A DNA stretch of 64,000 nt from JBBITI01 sp963735055 (GCA_963735055.1 CAVTJN010000006.1:124001-188000); one strand, 5' to 3'. Shown: positions 1 through 8,582, numbered from the stretch's first letter. Notes: generated by a model not told the origin, from the sequence alone. Translations and numbers: made by a program.

Positions 1-639
1 CGGTCAGTACGCGTATGGCAAGACAAAGTGGTGCCTGAGGGACTTCTCATGCAGGCGTTGGAGTTGGCGACGTGGGCTCCGAACGGCGGAAACCAGCAAA
101 ACTGGCACTTCTATGTAATAATCAACCGGGAGACGATCAAGGCCATCGGTGATGCCGCAACGACCGGGCGGAACCTCATGGCTTCCTGGCCCGAGACAAA
201 GGCGCAGGGAGGATTCCCTGCCCCACCCCCCGCGGTGCCGGGGCAGCCACCGGCAGCACCCAGGTCGCCTTTCTCCACCGCTCCGGCAGTTATTGCCGTC
301 GGCACCATGAGGACGGAGAACCCGATGGAGAAGCTTTTTGCGGCCAGGGCGCCGGCGGACCCCGTGGCGGCGCAGATGCGTGAATGGAACACGACCGTCG
401 CGGCCCGTATCCAATCAGTTTCGGCGGCCATATCCTACCTGCTGCTGGTGTTGCACCAGATGGGGCTGGGGGCCGTCTGGATGACGGGCCCGCTGCCGCA
501 ATCCAAGGGGGACGTCGAGAAGATCCTCAAGTGCCCGGCGGGGATGGACATTGTGGCCCTGATACCCGTCGGATTCCCTGCGGAGACTCCCACGCGTACC
601 CGAAAGCCGGTAGGGGAAGTCTGCACACTCGTCAAGTAG
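1..639 (+). CDS. Nitroreductase family protein, 5'-truncated
   Basis: The frame is open from the first base and reads RSVRVW at once, followed by WAPNGGNQQNW. This matches the start of FMN-dependent nitroreductases, where an R-R-S-x-R-x-F motif lies within the first dozen residues and the W-A-P-S-x-x-N-x-Q-P-W segment binds FMN. Only a few N-terminal residues should lie outside the window; 212 residues are visible, about full length. Family members reduce nitro compounds, quinones or other electrophiles with NAD(P)H in the cytoplasm. A stretch rich in Pro and Ala (residues about 70-90) is less typical and may be a loop. A flavin-reductase-like gene follows after 57 nt, so they may be co-transcribed. 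Substrate unknown. Confidence 0.85.
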   Translation, partial: RSVRVWQDKVVPEGLLMQALELATWAPNGGNQQNWHFYVIINRETIKAIGDAATTGRNLMASWPETKAQGGFPAPPPAVPGQPPAAPRSPFSTAPAVIAVGTMRTENPMEKLFAARAPADPVAAQMREWNTTVAARIQSVSAAISYLLLVLHQMGLGAVWMTGPLPQSKGDVEKILKCPAGMDIVALIPVGFPAETPTRTRKPVGEVCTLVK

Positions 640-696
640 ACCGGCGGCATTCCACCTCGGGTGGGGAACAGGGCAGATTCATGAAGAGGTGACATC

Positions 697-1266
697 GTGG
701 ACAAGGTCGAACTGCCAGCCCAGGATCTAACTCCGGTTAGACCAATATTTATCGTGGGAGCAAATGTCAGCGGCAAGGCGAATTTCATGGAAGTCGGAGG
801 CGGCGGATCAATCAGTTTCAATCCGCCGATGATAGCGCTCCCGATACAGCCCCACCGCTACACACTCAAGGGGATACTGGAGAACCGGACCCTTTCGGTC
901 AATATACCATCGGTCAGTCTGGCAAGAGAGGCCGACTACACCGGAATTGTCAGCGGCGCGGACCGGGACAAGGCCAAAGACTGCAGCTTCGAAGTGTTCT
1001 ACGGCAAGCTGAAGACGGCGCCGATGATCAGCCAATGCCCCCTGAATATGGAATGCAGCCTGCTGCATATACTGAGTTCTGCCAGCCACGCGATCGTCAT
1101 CGGGCGAATCGACGCCAGCTATGTCTCGGGCGAATTTGTCAGAGACGGAAAGCTGAGCCTCGGCGACATGAATGCCTTGCTTTGGATGCCGAACAAAGGC
1201 GACTACGTGGGAGTTAGCGGCGCCGTTGGCAAGTGCCGGGAAATCGGCAAGGAGATTAGGACTTAA
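697..1266 (+). CDS. Flavin reductase-like (FMN-binding split barrel) protein
   Basis: The 189-residue protein fits the flavin reductase-like domain family (split-barrel FMN binders): an N-terminal segment with NPPMIALPIQPHRYT resembles the P-P-x-(I/V)-x-V-(S/A)-x-x-(P/K)-x-R-x-T FMN-binding strand, and SVNIPS resembles the F-x-V-N-(I/L)-P/L segment. Such proteins reduce free flavin or act as small NAD(P)H-dependent flavoproteins. The GTG start at 697 is chosen because GAAGAGGT precedes it. It sits between a nitroreductase and an SMP-30-type gene on the same strand with 21 nt to the latter, so an operon of redox enzymes is likely. The specific reaction is not evident. Confidence 0.75.
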   Translation: MDKVELPAQDLTPVRPIFIVGANVSGKANFMEVGGGGSISFNPPMIALPIQPHRYTLKGILENRTLSVNIPSVSLAREADYTGIVSGADRDKAKDCSFEVFYGKLKTAPMISQCPLNMECSLLHILSSASHAIVIGRIDASYVSGEFVRDGKLSLGDMNALLWMPNKGDYVGVSGAVGKCREIGKEIRT

Positions 1267-1287
1267 TCCTGCAGAGGGAGTTCACCG

Positions 1288-2133
1288 GTGGACGCAGAAT
1301 CGAAAACCCTTCTTGGCGGTCTAGTCTTCCCCGAGTGCCCCCGCTGGCACGAGGGCAGGCTCTGGTTCTCGGACATGCATGGACTCAAGGTGATGACCGT
1401 TGGTTTGGACGGGAAGAGCGCGTCGGTCGTCGACGTACCCGGTCAACCCGCCGGACTGGGATGGCTTCCCGGCGGACGACTAATGGTGGTGTCACAGACC
1501 GACCGGCGGCTGTGGCGTCTCGACCCCAACGGTCTGGTCGAAGTGGCCGACCTCACCTCGATGGTACCCGTGAGCTGCAACGACATGGTGGTCGACAGTC
1601 ACGGCCGGGCATACATCGGTCATTTCGGATCCCGGACAAGTACCACCCCCTCCTCGTGGAGTCCGGCGGAGATCATTGCGGTGACTCAGGAAGGGGCAGT
1701 GCGAGTCGCCGCCGATAACCTGAGCTTTCCCAACGGCATGGCGATAACTCCGGACGGGCGCACGATGATTGTCGCCGAGAGTTTTGCCCGGCAACTGTCT
1801 GCCTTCAACATCGAAGCTGACGGTTCGCTGACGCGACGCCGGGTATGGGCGCCATTACCCGGGGTTATGCCCGACGGCATCTGCCTTGATGCTGAGGGCA
1901 TGGCATGGGTGGCGACCTGCGCCAATGAAGTCATTCGTGTCCGGGAGGGTGGCGAGATTGCCGCCAGGGTGAAGACCTCAACTCGAGCCTTCGCCTGTAT
2001 GCTCGGCGGACCGGACCGGCGCACGCTGTTTGTCCTGGCGGCCGATAGCTTCGTCGCTCAGGAGGTCAAACTCAAGAAGAACGGACGCATCGAGACTGTC
2101 AGGGTGGATGTCCCCGGGGCAGGTCTGCCCTAG
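1288..2133 (+). CDS. SMP-30/gluconolactonase/LRE-like protein
   Basis: The 281-residue sequence has the hallmarks of the six-bladed SMP-30/gluconolactonase propeller: FPECPRWHEGRLWFSDMHG near the N-terminus (the metal-binding E and the W-x-D-x-x-G strand), PAGLGWLPGGRLMVVSQ, NDMVVDSHGRAYIGHFG (the N-D metal-binding pair), and SFPNGMAITPDGRT with N and D residues expected at the divalent-metal site. Family members hydrolyse lactones or related esters. The start is GTG at 1288 behind AGAGGGAG. It follows the flavin-reductase-like gene closely and probably ends that transcription unit. Substrate cannot be assigned. Confidence 0.85.
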   Translation: MDAESKTLLGGLVFPECPRWHEGRLWFSDMHGLKVMTVGLDGKSASVVDVPGQPAGLGWLPGGRLMVVSQTDRRLWRLDPNGLVEVADLTSMVPVSCNDMVVDSHGRAYIGHFGSRTSTTPSSWSPAEIIAVTQEGAVRVAADNLSFPNGMAITPDGRTMIVAESFARQLSAFNIEADGSLTRRRVWAPLPGVMPDGICLDAEGMAWVATCANEVIRVREGGEIAARVKTSTRAFACMLGGPDRRTLFVLAADSFVAQEVKLKKNGRIETVRVDVPGAGLP

Positions 2134-2501
2134 CCATGACGGGGACTTGGTCCCGCAAGATCATGAATTCAGATTGCTTCGTCCCTGCGGTCCTTTGAAT
2201 GACATCAACTGGATGTCTTGATCGGACATAGGGCAGCCGAACCCTGCGTCTCAGGCTCGCAAAGACATGCGGGGAGGCAACAAGTCGCTCGTCCTTCCTG
2301 CGCAAGCAGGAATCCTGGTGTGGATGGGGCGTGGATGGGCTGGTCTCCGTATGGTCTCCGGAGCGAGGAAGACGACCACCTGCGGGAGGGAGGACAACCA
2401 CAGGTGGTCAAGCCAGTCCATGACGAAATTGAGGGTAGTCATGCCGGACTGATCCGGAATCCAGGTGGGGAGGCGTGGATGGCCGGGTCCCGGATTCCCG
2501 G
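2134..2501. repeat. Intergenic spacer with dispersed repeat (copy 1)
   Basis: This 368-nt spacer shows no convincing gene. It holds a short palindrome around 2295-2312 (CTTCCTGCGCAAGCAGGA) and a segment at 2341-2401 beginning TGGTCTCCGTATGGTCTCCG and continuing through ACGACCACCTGCGGGA. The same segment recurs at 28801-28910. The strings are found only in gene-free spacers here, so they look like a dispersed intergenic repeat. Confidence 0.55.
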
Positions 2502-2927
2502 CTATCCGTCCTGTCCCTCAGGCATCACGTGTCGTGATTGTTTGGTCTCGGCACGATGGTGCTTGGCCCTCAGCCGGCGCTCTCGTGATCCCAGGGTGGG
2601 CCTGGTCTTGCGGTGGATCTTAGGCTCCTGGGCAGCCTGGCGGATCAGGTCGACCAGGCGCTCGAGAGCGTCCTCACGGTTGGCAGCCTGAGTACGGAAG
2701 CGGCGGGCATCGATAGCCAGTATACCCGCTTCAGTCATGCGGCCTCCGGCCAGGGATGTCAGTCTCGTTCGAACAGAATCGGGTATCGAGGGGGAGTTGA
2801 CGTTGAAACGAAGCCGCACGGCGGTAGACACCTTGTTGACATTCTGCCCGCCGGGTCCCGATGCCCGGATGAAGTCCTCTTCCACTTCATCTTCGCCAAT
2901 CGCGATCGCCGGGGTTATCTGAATCAT
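2502..2927 (-). CDS. arfB: Peptidyl-tRNA hydrolase ArfB (GGQ-type ribosome rescue factor)
   Basis: The protein carries the class-I release factor catalytic loop: residues 22-31 read GPGGQNVNKV, with the invariant GGQ that hydrolyses peptidyl-tRNA. The C-terminal tail (KIHRKTRPTLGSRERRLRAK and onwards) is the basic extension typical of ArfB/YaeJ, which enters the empty mRNA channel of stalled ribosomes. Length (141 aa) matches ArfB rather than full release factors. I place the start at the ATG at 2927, preceded by CAGGATC, rather than at an upstream TTG. It is convergent with the SMP-30-type gene and adjacent to a flavodoxin; no operon is obvious. Confidence 0.9.
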   Translation of the reverse strand: MIQITPAIAIGEDEVEEDFIRASGPGGQNVNKVSTAVRLRFNVNSPSIPDSVRTRLTSLAGGRMTEAGILAIDARRFRTQAANREDALERLVDLIRQAAQEPKIHRKTRPTLGSRERRLRAKHHRAETKQSRHVMPEGQDG

Positions 2928-3005
2928 GATCCTGAGTCTACAACCGGGACGCCGCTCCGGCAAGCCGGTTCAATGTCCTAGACGGTGAGGCCGGACGGGA
3001 CGGTG

Positions 3006-3464
3006 CTAGGCTAACCGTTCTCCGAAAACCCGGCCATAGTCCTGGCACGCTTTCATGCCTTCGCCGGTTTCCACGACATCCTCCTGCATGTTGAACGGGC
3101 CGAGTTCGAACGGCTTCATCTTATCTTCGGTTTCCAGGATCTTGAGGATCAGCGCCGGCGCGTAGGCGTCGTGCCGGTAGGAGACGTCATGCCGGTACGA
3201 ACCGAATGCACCGCCCATCTTGCCTTCGAGTTCAGCCTGCCGCGTCAGTGACAAGAACTCCTTCACCGGTTTCGGCAAGTCGAGGGAAAACGTCGGCGAA
3301 CCGAAGATATAGCCGTCATATCCGGCCAGCTCCGCCACTGTGGCAATGTCCTGCATCTTCCTGGGGACCGCCTGCTGCCCGCTGAAGCGCACCCCCTCGG
3401 CAATGTACTGCGCCATGGTTTCCGTCTTGCCGGTTGAGCTGAAATAGGCAATCAAGACCTTCAT
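3006..3464 (-). CDS. Flavodoxin family protein
   Basis: The N-terminus MKVLIAYFSSTGKTETMAQ is a flavodoxin FMN-phosphate loop (S-S-T-G-K-T). YDGYIFGSPTF is the second FMN-binding loop. At 152 residues it is close to the short-chain flavodoxin and flavodoxin-like oxidoreductase range. Such proteins carry electrons at low potential or act as small NAD(P)H:quinone oxidoreductases in the cytoplasm. A GAGGTAAGT ribosome-binding site precedes the ATG at 3464. It is transcribed alone, 41 nt from the arfB gene start. A short internal duplication (SYRHDVSYRHDAY) lies about two thirds along. Confidence 0.85.
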   Translation of the reverse strand: MKVLIAYFSSTGKTETMAQYIAEGVRFSGQQAVPRKMQDIATVAELAGYDGYIFGSPTFSLDLPKPVKEFLSLTRQAELEGKMGGAFGSYRHDVSYRHDAYAPALILKILETEDKMKPFELGPFNMQEDVVETGEGMKACQDYGRVFGERLA

Positions 3465-3586
3465 GCCACTTACCTCCTCACAAGATGAACCAGATACCGG
3501 CGACTCGAAAGGGCCGCCAAAAAGAAGGCCGGGGCCGATAATCGCCCCCGCCGTACCTTATCAAATGCCCCGAGCCGGGAACGGCG

Positions 3587-3892
3587 CTATCGGGAAGCGC
3601 GGAAAAGTCCGATTTCAGCCATGGGGAGTGCCTGGTCCAAAGTCAGGACGGGGCTGGTATGCCCGGTCCCCCAGCTGTTGAGGGGTCCCAACGCCTTGGC
3701 CAGAGTAGCGTAATCGTCGGCCTCAACGGTGATGTAGAACGTGTGGTCGATCGGCGTTACATGTCCGCTCAGCACCTTCACTCCGGGAGCCTTCTTCATC
3801 GCCTGCCACCATTCGGCAAGACGTTTTGTCTGCTCGGGCGACTGGGCCGGGCAGCTTTGATTGGTATGGGTATGCACTACTTGAAAAAGCAC
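3587..3892 (-). CDS. Hypothetical small alpha/beta-barrel-like protein (DUF3303-like)
   Basis: From the GTG at 3892 (preceded by GAGGAGGG) the product is 101 residues beginning VLFQVVHTHTNQSCPAQ. The pattern of a beta strand with HTH, then WWQAMKK, then HTFYITVEADDYATLAKAL resembles small dimeric ferredoxin-like-fold proteins such as DUF3303 or muconolactone-isomerase-like domains. I do not know its reaction. An open frame upstream of the chosen start is ignored because the Shine-Dalgarno site fixes the GTG. It is divergent from the ABC binding protein at 4134. Confidence 0.6.
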   Translation of the reverse strand: MLFQVVHTHTNQSCPAQSPEQTKRLAEWWQAMKKAPGVKVLSGHVTPIDHTFYITVEADDYATLAKALGPLNSWGTGHTSPVLTLDQALPMAEIGLFRASR

Positions 3893-4001
3893 CGGGATTC
3901 CCTCCTCTGAATGACAATATGCCCAACTGCCAGAAGTATATGCCGCGGAGTGTGAAATTGTTACAAAATTTGACGGGAATAGATCACAGATTAATGACAT
4001 T

Positions 4002-4030
4002 TTGCCAATATTACGGGATTAGCCTATAAT
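4002..4030 (+). promoter_or_regulatory. Sigma-70-type promoter for the ABC binding protein gene
   Basis: TTGCCA (4002-4007), a 17-nt spacer and a perfect TATAAT (4025-4030) lie about 100 nt upstream of the ATG at 4134, which has a GGAGGA ribosome-binding site. The surrounding DNA (3930-4030) is clearly more AT-rich than its neighbours. Confidence 0.7.
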
Positions 4031-4133
4031 CTCTGGAAAACCAGGGTATCATTGGCATATTTGACCGGGCAATATCTGTGCCGGCAGCCTCCGGGCAGCC
4101 CTGGACAAGCGCGATTCGGTTTGGAGGACATGA

Positions 4134-5954
4134 ATGCAAAAGCGACTAGCCCTGCTGTTCTGTTCCCTTGTTTCTATCATCCTGCTGCTGACTTCCTGCG
4201 GCACCACTGCGCCGGCCACCACCACCGGCACGGTCCCGACACAGACCTCAGCGGTTCCAACAACGACAACACCTGTGACGACCGTGCCGTCTTCCGGGGA
4301 GAAGCCCAAATACGGGGGCACGCTCAACATAGTCGTGGCTCCGGCGATCACTATCTGGGACCCGACCCGTCAGATAACGGGGATATTCAACCTGTACCTG
4401 AACAGCCTGTGGGAGGGCGACTGGACGAAGGGGTCGGCCGGCGGCTACGGCACCAAAGAGACGGACTGGGGCTTCGGCAATAACGACATCTTCAGTTTGA
4501 AGGCGGGTATGATCGCCGAAAGCTGGAAATGGTCGATCGATGCCGAGAAGAAGGAAGGCACGATCGTGTACCAGATCCGCCCCGGCGTTCACTGGTCGCT
4601 GGACCCGAACAACGAAGCCAGCCGGCTGGTAAACGGCCGCGAGGTGACTGCCGACGACGTGGTCTTTTCTCTGCAGCGCGGCGTAACCTGGACCCTGGGT
4701 TTCGTGTTCTCTTCCAACGCTGAACTCAGGACTGCTTCCATAACCAAGACCGGGGCGAGAGAGGTCACTATCAAAGTGCCCTACAGTGCTCTCTACAATG
4801 CAATAACCCGCTTCGGAGACGCCATCTTCATCGTCCCGCCTGAAGTCGTCAAGAAGTATACCGACCTGTCGGACTGGAAGAACCAGGTTGGCACCGGTCC
4901 TTTCATCATCAAGGACTACGTGACCGATAGTATGTGCACCGCGGTCAAGAACCCGAGCTTCTGGATGAAGAATCCCATCGGTCCGGGGAAAGGCGACCAA
5001 CTGCCCTACATCGACAAAGTCAAGGTCCTGGCGATACCCGACCTGTCAACCAGGAATGCCGCGCTCCGGACCGGCAAGCTGGACTATGCGGTTCCGCTTA
5101 CCTACGACGACGCCAACGAACTGAGGAAGACCAAGAGCCTGATCGAGATCAAGTCCACGCACTGGCAGGGCCGTGGTTCACCTTACTACATGAGGACCGA
5201 CACGCCGCCGTTCGATAATGTCAATGTACGGCGGGCCATGAACATGGCCATAGACAGACAATCGATTCTCCAGGGGCAGTACGGCGGCACCGGAGAGCTT
5301 TTCCCCTTCCCGTTTGCCTACGTCAAAGAGTACGACCCAATGTACTACAAACAGGCAGACTGGACTCCAGAGATCAAGGCAATCTACACCTACAACGCGG
5401 AGGGAGCCAAGAAGTTACTGGCAGACGCCGGCTACCCCAACGGCTTCAAGACCCAAATGCTGGTAAATGCCAACAGCCAAACCGAACAGGACATGGCAAC
5501 CATTTTCAAGGGGATGTGGGACAAGATCGGCGTTAACGTTGAGCTCGTCCTCAGGGACCCGACCACCAAAGGGAATATGGCGACGAACTGGACCCATCCC
5601 GCCATGATTCCGGATACGACGGGGCCGGTGGCAGTCTTCCCGGTCGGGAACACTTTTACCGGAATCCGCTATAACTTGAGCATTATCAAAGATGACAAGA
5701 TCAACCAGTACTTCGCCGACATCCGGATGCTGGCCATCACGGACCTGAATGCCGCCATGGGGAAATACCGGGAGATGACCCAATACGCGCTCACTCAAGC
5801 ATGGCACGTTCCGGACGTCGGGGGGCCTCAATCTCTGATGTACTGGCCGTGGATAAAGAACTACTCGGGCGAGATTACCGTCGGGTACGATGACGCCACC
5901 TGGCCGCAGTACATCTGGATAGACCAGGACATGAAGAGCAAGATGGGGTACTAG
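4134..5954 (+). CDS. Peptide/nickel-type ABC transporter substrate-binding lipoprotein
   Basis: A 606-residue family-5 extracellular solute-binding protein. The N-terminus MQKRLALLFCSLVSIILLLT followed by SCGTT is a lipoprotein signal with lipobox LTSC; a Thr/Pro-rich linker then leads to KPKYGGTLNI, the standard start of the mature binding domain. Downstream, DDVVFSLQRG and VRRAMNMAIDRQSI are signature segments of OppA/DppA-type proteins. The ligand could be a peptide or another small molecule; the family is promiscuous. No permease genes follow: a hairpin closes the unit, so this is an orphan binding protein or serves a transporter elsewhere. It resembles in kind the truncated binding protein at 63596. 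Confidence 0.9.
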   Translation: MQKRLALLFCSLVSIILLLTSCGTTAPATTTGTVPTQTSAVPTTTTPVTTVPSSGEKPKYGGTLNIVVAPAITIWDPTRQITGIFNLYLNSLWEGDWTKGSAGGYGTKETDWGFGNNDIFSLKAGMIAESWKWSIDAEKKEGTIVYQIRPGVHWSLDPNNEASRLVNGREVTADDVVFSLQRGVTWTLGFVFSSNAELRTASITKTGAREVTIKVPYSALYNAITRFGDAIFIVPPEVVKKYTDLSDWKNQVGTGPFIIKDYVTDSMCTAVKNPSFWMKNPIGPGKGDQLPYIDKVKVLAIPDLSTRNAALRTGKLDYAVPLTYDDANELRKTKSLIEIKSTHWQGRGSPYYMRTDTPPFDNVNVRRAMNMAIDRQSILQGQYGGTGELFPFPFAYVKEYDPMYYKQADWTPEIKAIYTYNAEGAKKLLADAGYPNGFKTQMLVNANSQTEQDMATIFKGMWDKIGVNVELVLRDPTTKGNMATNWTHPAMIPDTTGPVAVFPVGNTFTGIRYNLSIIKDDKINQYFADIRMLAITDLNAAMGKYREMTQYALTQAWHVPDVGGPQSLMYWPWIKNYSGEITVGYDDATWPQYIWIDQDMKSKMGY

Positions 5955-5988
5955 ACGACACGGAACTCAAATCCGGTCTGAGTCTCTA

Positions 5989-6027
5989 AAGGCTGGAGGG
6001 ACGCACAGCCTGCTTCCCTCCAGCCTT
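5989..6027 (+). terminator. Hairpin downstream of the ABC binding protein gene
   Basis: A perfect 13-bp inverted repeat, AAGGCTGGAGGGA (5989-6001) and its complement (6015-6027), with a 13-nt loop, starts 35 nt after the stop codon. No T-run follows, so it may act as a transcript-end stabiliser rather than a classical intrinsic terminator. Confidence 0.6.
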
Positions 6028-6077
6028 GATGTCTAAGAAGAGCCGGGAGGAACGGGCCGGCCAGAAGTCAAGGCATG

Positions 6078-6335
6078 AAAAATGGTCAAGATTCGAATCA
6101 ATCTTGACCATTAGCTTCGTTCCACTACCCCTCCAAGCCGGTGTTCACTACCGGAGCGCATCCGGCGATTGCTCGCTAAGCCAACGCACTCGTGAGGGGC
6201 TCGGGAACCTTCCCGCAAGATCCAGTCTGTTTAGGCACCTCACCTCCTTCTCGTTCTGAGGGGGGTTGGGATCTCTCCCGACCCTTCAACTGCAATATAC
6301 CGCCACGCTCAAAAGGAATCTGTGACTTTCGTCTC
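6078..6335 (-). ncRNA. Structured 258-bp repeat, copy 1: candidate minus-strand small RNA
   Basis: This segment is nearly repeated at 7212-7469. On the minus strand it ends in a 12-bp hairpin (6082-6111, stem ATGGTCAAGATT) followed by five T residues, the form of an intrinsic terminator. Comparison of the copies shows paired changes in the stem (A-T to G-C) and one change that stays paired (G-U) only in minus-strand RNA. Further possible helices include CCGGTAGTGAACACCGG and a GTGAGG/CCTCAC pair. I recognise no known RNA family (not tmRNA, SRP RNA, RNase P, T-box or cobalamin riboswitch by eye). No long frame fits it. The flanking 6028-6077 shows nothing. Confidence 0.55.
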
Positions 6336-6450
6336 TGTTGTTGCGCCATTGCCTTGAGAATAACGCCGGCAGCACCCTCCCCTCAGAGAATGGAGTATGA
6401 TAGCGGGGACGGACTTTCCGGAAAAGTCCGACGCGGGGGAGGGGTCGGCC

Positions 6451-6774
6451 ATGTCAAGTCTGCGATCAAATGTGGCGCTGCTGTATCCTTCAGACCCGCT
6501 ACGGGGTCAGGGGTACCAGGATACGTTGCGGGCTATCCGGCCGGAAAACGACCCGGAAAAGCCCCCGGCCAAGGAACCGGGCGACTCGTACGTAGTCGGG
6601 TTGGCGATGGCCGGCCTGGTGGCCGGAGGCGGAGCGGGCTTTCTGGTGGCACTGCTGATAGTGGGCCTTCCGGTGTGGATACTCTGCAGTATGGTGGGCG
6701 GGTTAGTTGGCGCTACCGCCGGCGGGCTCGCCGGTGACGCCATCAAGAGGCAGAAATTCAAGCGTCACCGATAG
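6451..6774 (+). CDS. Small glycine-rich membrane protein, hypothetical
   Basis: From the ATG at 6451 (GGGGGAGGGG upstream) the 107-residue product has a polar N-terminal 45 residues (with PENDPEKPPAKEPGD), then two hydrophobic segments rich in Gly, Ala and Val: LAMAGLVAGGGAGFLVALLI and a second through GLVGATAGGLAGD, and a short basic tail KRQKFKRHR. The G-x-x-x-G spacing resembles glycine-zipper membrane proteins. It sits alone between two copies of the structured repeat. Function unknown. Confidence 0.6.
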   Translation: MSSLRSNVALLYPSDPLRGQGYQDTLRAIRPENDPEKPPAKEPGDSYVVGLAMAGLVAGGGAGFLVALLIVGLPVWILCSMVGGLVGATAGGLAGDAIKRQKFKRHR

Positions 6775-6850
6775 GCCGGACAAAGTCCCGTTGGAGCCAC
6801 GCGGTGTACGCCTCTCATGGTGAGCAGAATCATGTTCATCAAGCGCTGCG

Positions 6851-7042
6851 CTAGGACTTGCGGGCCCGCTTGGGGGCCTTCTTTGCCTTCGCACGGCCGA
6901 TACTGGGGACTGGTTGACTCTTCCGCTCTTTCTCCCAGATTGCCTCGGCCTCTATCCAGTGCTCGCAATCGTGCCCGTTGGGGCAGCCTTCTTTCTCCCA
7001 GATGCTATATGCAATAAGCCTGATGTCGTCTTCGCGTCCCAT
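6851..7042 (-). CDS. DUF2934 family protein
   Basis: From the ATG at 7042 (AAGGGGGG upstream) the 63-residue product contains IAYSIWEKEGCPNGHDCEHW followed by IEAEAIW. This is the DUF2934 signature (I-x-x-x-A-Y-x-x-W-E-x-x-G-x-P-x-G-x-x-x-x-H-W-x-x-A-E). The C-terminus is a Lys/Arg/Ala-rich tail (GRAKAKKAPKRARKS) like a histone-tail, suggesting nucleic-acid contact, which is an inference. Molecular function of the family is not established. Confidence 0.75.
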   Translation of the reverse strand: MGREDDIRLIAYSIWEKEGCPNGHDCEHWIEAEAIWEKERKSQPVPSIGRAKAKKAPKRARKS

Positions 7043-7211
7043 GGCAGTTTCCCCCCTTAAACGACCTTCCATGCCGGCGCCGGCCGCCGGCTGAATCCAG
7101 TAACCACTAAGACAATTATATACTGTGGAGCAAATAACAGATTCGGGTTCCTGTTGGCGGCTTGGCCAGGCTCCCCCGGCGAGCGGTAGTAAGGTTCAGC
7201 CGCCGGGCAAC

Positions 7212-7469
7212 AAAAATGGCCAAGGTTCGAATGAACCTTGACCATTAGCTTCGTTCCACTACCCCTCCAAGCCGGTGTTCACTACCGGACCGCACCTAGC
7301 GATCGCTCGCTAAGCAAATGCAGTAATGAGGGGCTTGGGAACCTTCCCGCAAGATCCAGTCTGTTTAGGCACCTCACCTCCTTCTCGTTCTGAGGGGGGT
7401 TGGAATCTCTCCCGACCCTTCGCCTATAATGTACCGCCGCGCTCAAGAGGAATCTGTGACTTTCGTCTC
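7212..7469 (-). ncRNA. Structured 258-bp repeat, copy 2: candidate minus-strand small RNA
   Basis: Second copy of the element at 6078-6335, in the same orientation and of the same length, with scattered substitutions. The terminal hairpin is 7216-7245 (ATGGCCAAGGTT paired with AACCTTGACCAT), again followed on the minus strand by TTTTT. Best-conserved parts are CTTCGTTCCACTACCCCTCC, CCTTCCCGCAAGATCCAGTC and CACCTCACCTCCTTCTCGTT. The spacer 7043-7211 before it shows nothing else recognisable. Confidence 0.55.
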
Positions 7470-7493
7470 AATGTTCTGGCGATTCTTCGCGAA

Positions 7494-8044
7494 TCAGGCA
7501 GAATCCGTCCGCCAATAGACAACGACGGTGTGGCCGGCAGGCGCTGTCTCATTGCTCCGCTGCAGGAGGCCCTCGTCGACCAGGCTCCGCCGCAACAGGG
7601 CATGGTCGGGGTTCACCACCCGAAGACGTGAGTTCACCTCAGCCTCAGGATATCGACGTTCAGGTTCAAATAGCTCGACGAGCTGTTGGAGAACCGCCAG
7701 ACGATCGGAGCGCACTTTGGGAAGCCGCCCACTGCGGAGCCATACGGTTCAGGGCGCCGGACCCGGCGGCCGGGTCGAGATCAGCCCGGGCAGCCTCGCC
7801 GGAACGCCTCGATCCTCAGCCGATAACCGCGGAATCACCGCCATCCGACAAGGCCGGCGGAATGCAGTCGAGCAATGGCCCTGCTAATTTCGGACGGCTC
7901 AAGCCCGGTCATCTTACCGAGCTCAGCCATAGTGCCGGCACCAAGTACGAGCGCCGCCACAATCCGAAGCCGGGTTTCGTCCGCCAGCAGTCCCGCCAGC
8001 TTGCGTGCGGGAATCGGCAGGCGCCCTCCATGGTTATTCTGCAT
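7494..8044 (-). pseudogene. ArsR-like HTH / DUF2087 regulator, disrupted
   Basis: The start (ATG 8044, GGGAGGACG upstream) gives a winged-helix N-terminus, RKLAGLLADETRLRIVAALV, followed by EPSEISRAIARLHSAGLV. The frame then hits TGA after VGWR (stop at about 7835), while the expected continuation RGYRLRIEAFRR follows in the same phase for a few codons, and the C-terminal DUF2087 domain (DRLAVLQQLVELFEPERRYP, LLRRSLVDEGLLQR) lies in another phase down to 7494. Intact homologues join these domains in a protein of about 180 residues, apparently as transcriptional regulators. At least one stop and one frameshift separate them, so I call it broken, unless the sequence is faulty. Confidence 0.7.
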
Positions 8045-8131
8045 CAACGTCCTCCCATCTGAGATTGCCAGACGGGTCCAAAAGAGGCAGAACACCTTCG
8101 ATCGACCGGGCTCGATTCAGAGCATTCTCGC

Positions 8132-8558
8132 TTACAGCCCCTTCCATTCCTGTCTCAAGAGGCCAAACATCACCAGGTCGGCGAACGCCCCATTCTTGAA
8201 CAGGGACTCGCGCTGCCGGCCCTCTTCCTTCTTCCTTGAAACCGATCTTCTTGTGCAACCTGACACTCCGTTCGTTGAAAGCAATCGCGCTGGAGTATAT
8301 CCGGTGCAGGTTGAGTTGTTCGAAACCGTAGTTCACCAGCAGACGGGTGGCCTCGGTCCCGTACCCTTTGCTCCAGCAGTCCTTTTCACCGATCACGATT
8401 CCGAACGAGGCGTCGTGATCCTTCGAGCTTATACCGTGCAGCCCGGTGTTAAGATCCCGGGCTTGGCGTCGACTCCAGTTGTGCTCCAGACTAGCTTCAG
8501 ATAACCTCCGAACCGGAGAAACGCCAAGCCCACGGCGCCGGGGCCTTGGCAATGCCAT
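8132..8558 (-). pseudogene. RimJ/RimL-type GNAT acetyltransferase, disrupted
   Basis: The middle of a GNAT acetyltransferase is clear: TGLHGISSKDHDASFGIVIG, WSKGYGTEATRLLVNYGFEQ (the acetyl-CoA-binding R/Q-x-x-G-x-G/A region) and LNLHRIYSSAIAFNERSVRL. After IGFKEEGR the expected ending (RQRESLFKNGAFADLVMFGL) continues in a different phase to a TAA at 8132, needing removal of one base. The normal N-terminal beta strands upstream of TGLHG are missing or out of frame. Probably a decayed or mis-sequenced acetyltransferase acting on amino or hydroxyl groups. Confidence 0.65.
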
Positions 8559-8582
8559 CAGCCAGATCTGGCCAGCTCCCGT

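Noticed and set aside
6078..6335. T-box or cobalamin riboswitch
   Set aside because: Neither the T-box TGGNACCGCG sequence nor a B12 box is present, and no synthetase or B12 gene lies downstream.
7830..7850. In-frame TGA of the ArsR/DUF2087 gene as a fourth selenocysteine
   Set aside because: The frame closes again within a few codons and the C-terminal domain is in another phase, so it is a decayed or mis-sequenced gene.
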